Shown: piece after piece, positions 4,235 through 7,310 of the stretch
Numbering within the stretch: the first letter of the stretch is position 1
Layout of the letters: each line of letters begins with the position of its first letter
Assembly (NCBI GenBank): GCA_944373065.1
Contig: CALWAJ010000060.1
Location: 1-7,310 of the forward strand
DNA length: 7,310 nt
Direction of reading: 5' to 3'
DNA from: an uncultured Bacilli bacterium
GTDB lineage: Bacteria; Bacillota_I; Bacilli_A; RF39; UBA660
Translations under genes and position numbers: made by a program
Notes under the pieces: generated by a model
The model's database searches: none
What the model was told of the DNA's origin: nothing
What the model saw: only the letters and a program-made list of their open reading frames with translations

Positions 4235-6316
4235 TTGAAAATAAAACAGAAAGTAAATAATAAAAACATTAATAGACCTAGTAGAAATTATACTGTTAAT
4301 AGTCTTACTTATAGAAAAAGATTTTTGTTTTTAGGAAGTGTTTTAATAATTTTATTTTTAGTGATTACTTTTCGTCTTTATCAGGTTATGCTAAGAGAGC
4401 AGGCAAAATATGAAGAAGAACTTACAACACTTGCTACGAAAACAGTTGAAGGACCTAGTTCACCTAGAGGAAGAATATTAGATCGTAATGGGAAGGTTAT
4501 AGTTGATAATAAAGCTGTTAAAACAATTTATTATAATAAAGATAGTGATCGAGGTACAAAAGAAGAAATAGAACTTGCTTATAAAGTATCAGAACACTTG
4601 TCTTTAGACTATGATAAAGTTACTGATAGGAATAAAAGAGAATTCTTTGTCGCTAAAAATAGTGATAAGATGAACGATAGGATAACTGATGAAGAATGGG
4701 AGAAGTATGAACAAAGAAAGATAGATAGTAATGATATATATGAATTTAAAATAGAAAGAGTTACTGATGATGAGTTAAATGCTTTTAGTGAAGCGGATAA
4801 TAAAGCTAGTTACTTATATTATTTGATGAATAAAGGGTATTCATATGATGATAAAGTTATTAAAAATAATGATGTAACTGATGAAGAATATGCTTATATA
4901 GCTGAAAATAATGAAGATTTACCTGGATTTAATACTAAACTTGATTGGGAAAGAGTTTATAATTATGGAGATACTTTTAGAACAATATTAGGCAATATAG
5001 GTACTGTTCCTAGTGAAGAGAAGAGTGAATATTTAAAGAAGGGTTATGCCTTAAATGATATAGTTGGTACTAGTTATATAGAAAAACAATATGAAGAATA
5101 TTTGAGAGGCAAGAAAGCTATCTATAAGACAGTTAATTCTCATGAACTTGAACTTGTTAGTGAAGGGAAAAGAGGTAATGATATAGTACTTACTATTGAT
5201 ATAGAATTACAACAAGAATTAGAAACTATTTTAAATGAAGAGATACTTGCTACTAAAGGACAACCTAATACAGACTATTATAAAAAGAGTTATGCTGTGA
5301 TTCAAGATCCTAATACTGGAGAAATACTTGCTATGGCAGGACGACAAGTGGTTAGTGATGGTAATGGTGGCTATAAAACAATAGATTGTACTACAGGTAT
5401 TATGACTGATCCAATGACATCTGGTTCTGTTGTTAAAGGTGCTAGTATGTTAGTAGGATATAATACAGGGGCAATTACTCCTGGTGAGTATCAAGTTGAT
5501 GAATGTATAAAAATAGCAGGAACACCACAGAAATGTTCTTGGAGAACTTTAGGAAGAATAAATGATATAGATGCTCTAGCTCTATCTAGTAATGTTTATC
5601 AGTTTAAAACAGCTATGAAAGTAGCAGGGGCTACCTATCAATATAATAAGCCTTTAGTCATTAATGAAGAAGCTTTTGATATATATAGAAATACCTTTAA
5701 AGAGTTTGGTCTTGGAGTGGAAACAGGAATAGATTTACCAGTAGAGTCTTTAGGTTATACTAGTAATAATAAAGCTCCGGGATTACTTCTTGACTTTGTT
5801 ATGGGACAGTATGATACATATACACCAATTCAATTATCACAATATATTTCTACCATTGCTAATGGTGGTAGTAGATTACAACCTCATTTATTAAAAGAAG
5901 TGCATGAAGCGACTGATGATGAGAGTTTAGGAAAGACGATATATACCTTTGAAACTAATGTTTTAAATACCGTAAATACTAAAGCTGAATATTTAAATAG
6001 AGTAAAAGAAGGATTTTATGCTGTTATGAATAAAAGTTATGGATTAGGAGTAGGTTATATAGATGATTCACATGATCCATCAGGTAAGACCGGAACTAGT
6101 CAGAGTGCTACAGATACTAATGGTGATCATATTAATGATACTGATACTATTTCTACAGCTTTTATTGGTTATGCTCCATCAAGTAGTCCTAAAATGTCTA
6201 TAACAGTAACTAGTCCTGATTCTACTTGGGAAAATCCTCGAAATAGTTATTCTACTTTAGTTACTAAAAGAATAAGTAAAAGAGCAAGTGATGCTTACTT
6301 TGCAAGATATCCTTAG
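4235..6316 (+). CDS. Class B penicillin-binding protein, PBP2/PbpA (MrdA) type
   Basis: This 693-residue transpeptidase cross-links peptidoglycan during cell elongation, with RodA as the expected partner. A short basic cytoplasmic tail precedes one membrane anchor (about 30-52). A dimerisation domain starts at PSSPRGRILDRNGKVI. The transpeptidase domain carries S398-V-V-K, S451-S-N and K618-T-G-T, all three catalytic motifs intact. FGLGVETGIDLP and MGQYDTYTPIQLSQYISTIANGG are characteristic of the PBP2/PbpA branch and differ from FtsI. The start is taken as TTG at 4235, seven residues into the longest clear reading: AGAAGGTG (4221-4228) is the ribosome site, so the upstream GTG at 4226 lies inside it and cannot be used. 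A stretch of alternating Asp/Asn after KTGT (627-637) resembles a calcium-binding loop. The gene is divergent from the DUF2624-like gene and 43 bases upstream of the deacetylase-like gene. Confidence 0.9.
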   Translation: MKIKQKVNNKNINRPSRNYTVNSLTYRKRFLFLGSVLIILFLVITFRLYQVMLREQAKYEEELTTLATKTVEGPSSPRGRILDRNGKVIVDNKAVKTIYYNKDSDRGTKEEIELAYKVSEHLSLDYDKVTDRNKREFFVAKNSDKMNDRITDEEWEKYEQRKIDSNDIYEFKIERVTDDELNAFSEADNKASYLYYLMNKGYSYDDKVIKNNDVTDEEYAYIAENNEDLPGFNTKLDWERVYNYGDTFRTILGNIGTVPSEEKSEYLKKGYALNDIVGTSYIEKQYEEYLRGKKAIYKTVNSHELELVSEGKRGNDIVLTIDIELQQELETILNEEILATKGQPNTDYYKKSYAVIQDPNTGEILAMAGRQVVSDGNGGYKTIDCTTGIMTDPMTSGSVVKGASMLVGYNTGAITPGEYQVDECIKIAGTPQKCSWRTLGRINDIDALALSSNVYQFKTAMKVAGATYQYNKPLVINEEAFDIYRNTFKEFGLGVETGIDLPVESLGYTSNNKAPGLLLDFVMGQYDTYTPIQLSQYISTIANGGSRLQPHLLKEVHEATDDESLGKTIYTFETNVLNTVNTKAEYLNRVKEGFYAVMNKSYGLGVGYIDDSHDPSGKTGTSQSATDTNGDHINDTDTISTAFIGYAPSSSPKMSITVTSPDSTWENPRNSYSTLVTKRISKRASDAYFARYP

Positions 6317-6359
6317 AATAAATTAATCATTTTATAATAAAATATTATAGGTGATTATA

Positions 6360-7220
6360 ATGAAAAAATTTTTAGAAGCTTTTCTTGTTATAGCCCTTGT
6401 TCTTTTTTCTTTTTATTATACAGAAAAAGCAATTTGTTTATTAGAGTCTAATGATCCTATTATGAAAAAGATTAAAGATAAAAGTAGTGATTTAGAAGAA
6501 AAAGCTCTTAATGCTTCTATAGATGGAGATTATTTAATACCAGGATATAATGGTCTTGTTATAAATTTAGAAGAGAGTTTTACAAAAATGAAAGGTTATG
6601 GAAGTTATAACGAAGCTTTGTTAGTTTTTGAAGAAGTAGAGCCTAATATTTCTATAGATGATTATTATGATAAATATATTTCTAGTGGTAATGGGATGAG
6701 TACTAACATAGCTTTAGTTTTTACTGTTGATGAAAGTAGTTATACTGATAATATTTTAAATATTTTAAAAGATAAGGATACAGTAGGGACATTTTTTATT
6801 GATGGTAAATTTACTGATAATAATTCTTCTTTTGTAACTTTAGCTGTCTCTAATTCTAATGAAGTTGAAGTACTTAGTTATGATAAATCTTATGATGAAT
6901 TGCTATTTAAAGCATCTATTGATAAGATTAAAACGCTTACTAGTACAACTCCAAAATACTGTTATGCAACCTATGATAATGAAGAAGTATTAAATCTATG
7001 TAGTAAGTTATCTATGCATACAATTATACCTACTATAAGACTTGATGATAATATTTATAGTAATCTTAAAGGTAATTTAAGAAGTGGTAGTATTATAAGT
7101 ATTAAGTTAACTGAATCTAATATTAAAGAATTAAAAGTACTTATTAATTATATAAAACAAAGAGGATTTACTCTAGTAACATTAGATACTTTATTAAATG
7201 AAGCGAGAAGTGAAAAATAA
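6360..7220 (+). CDS. Membrane-anchored polysaccharide-deacetylase-fold protein, probably inactive
   Basis: This 286-residue protein has an N-terminal membrane anchor or uncleaved signal (4-20), a coiled or charged linker, a segment PGYNGLVINLEESFTKMKGY (61-80) with a YGSYNEALLVFEEVEPNIS continuation, then a NodB-like domain (about 115-286). The fold pattern is visible: IALVFTVDESSYTDNILNILKDKDTVGTFFIDG matches strand 1 and the region around the metal Asp, and GFTLVTLDTLLNE matches the usual C-terminal end. The catalytic signatures are degraded: TFDDG is FTVDES, the HSxxH zinc pair is SYDKSYD without histidine, and the terminal L-x-H is replaced by IKLTE. It is therefore probably a non-catalytic binding or scaffold protein at the cell surface, of the YlxY-like kind. 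The start is ATG at 6360, because the upstream GTG at 6351 lies within the ribosome site AGGTGAT (6349-6355). It probably forms an operon with the PBP gene. Confidence 0.75.
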   Translation: MKKFLEAFLVIALVLFSFYYTEKAICLLESNDPIMKKIKDKSSDLEEKALNASIDGDYLIPGYNGLVINLEESFTKMKGYGSYNEALLVFEEVEPNISIDDYYDKYISSGNGMSTNIALVFTVDESSYTDNILNILKDKDTVGTFFIDGKFTDNNSSFVTLAVSNSNEVEVLSYDKSYDELLFKASIDKIKTLTSTTPKYCYATYDNEEVLNLCSKLSMHTIIPTIRLDDNIYSNLKGNLRSGSIISIKLTESNIKELKVLINYIKQRGFTLVTLDTLLNEARSEK

Positions 7221-7250
7221 GAAAGAGGATAAAGCCAATGTTATTAACTT

Positions 7251-7288
7251 AAGAAGATAGAGATTTAAAAATCTATCTTTCTTTTTTT
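7251..7288 (+). terminator. Terminator of the PBP / deacetylase-like operon
   Basis: AAGAAGATAG at 7251-7260 pairs with CTATCTTTCTT at 7274-7284 (one bulged base). Further pairing of ATTT and AAAT closes a small loop. The hairpin is followed by a run of seven T. It lies 30 bases after the stop codon at 7220. Confidence 0.75.
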
Positions 7289-7310
7289 GAGATTAAAATG
7301 ATTTTCTTCG

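Noticed and set aside
6329..6343. ATTTTA/TAAAAT inverted repeat between the PBP and deacetylase-like genes as a terminator
   Set aside because: The stem is six A-T pairs with a 3-base loop and no T-run, so it would not stop transcription. The genes are treated as one operon.
6351..6359. GTG at 6351 as the start of the deacetylase-like gene
   Set aside because: It is part of the ribosome site AGGTGAT. ATG at 6360 is the plausible start.
7264..7310. Open frame on the minus strand entering from the right edge, ending EENHFNLKKRKIDF
   Set aside because: It is only about 14 codons and runs through the terminator hairpin, with no way to tell it from chance at the window edge.

Overview
The window is a compact, very AT-rich stretch of chromosome read with the standard bacterial code: tryptophan is TGG and no reading frame needs TGA read through. 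The ribosome-binding sites are long and of Firmicutes type (AGAAAGGAGG, AAAGGTGAT), TTG and GTG starts are used, and the proteins look like Bacilli-type housekeeping products. I infer a low-GC Bacillota, perhaps a gut Bacilli lineage of the RF39/Erysipelotrichales kind. The species cannot be read from the sequence.

Layout. Positions 1-1159: the tail of an unidentified gene, coupled to an ArgE/DapE-type M20 deacylase and closed by a strong hairpin terminator. Positions 1160-2554: an accessory island. After about 200 bases without a recognisable gene comes an Rpn/PDDEXK-type nuclease gene with a good promoter and ribosome site. It contains a credible internal translation start, and it is followed by a small stand-alone gene that repeats just its C-terminal part. 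A terminator closes the island. Positions 2555-3428: endonuclease IV (nfo), whose promoter overlaps that terminator. Positions 3431-4156, minus strand: a type IV pilin-like protein and a small DUF2624-like protein, ending tail to tail with nfo. Positions 4235-7288: a divergent plus-strand pair, a class B penicillin-binding protein of the PBP2/PbpA type and a membrane-anchored deacetylase-fold protein without the usual catalytic residues, followed by a terminator.

How the genes fit together. The right part is a cell-wall module: a PBP2 transpeptidase with a NodB-fold partner. nfo repairs abasic sites. From memory, nfo (yqfS), a DUF2624 gene (yqfT) and pbpA lie in the same region of the Bacillus subtilis chromosome, so the housekeeping half looks like a rearranged, reduced form of that neighbourhood. 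The Rpn pair is the most interesting part. Rpn nucleases in E. coli are reported to be toxic anti-phage proteins held in check by a short protein made from an internal start in the same gene. Here a separate gene starts at the residue equivalent to the internal start, which looks like a free-standing copy of the putative antitoxin.
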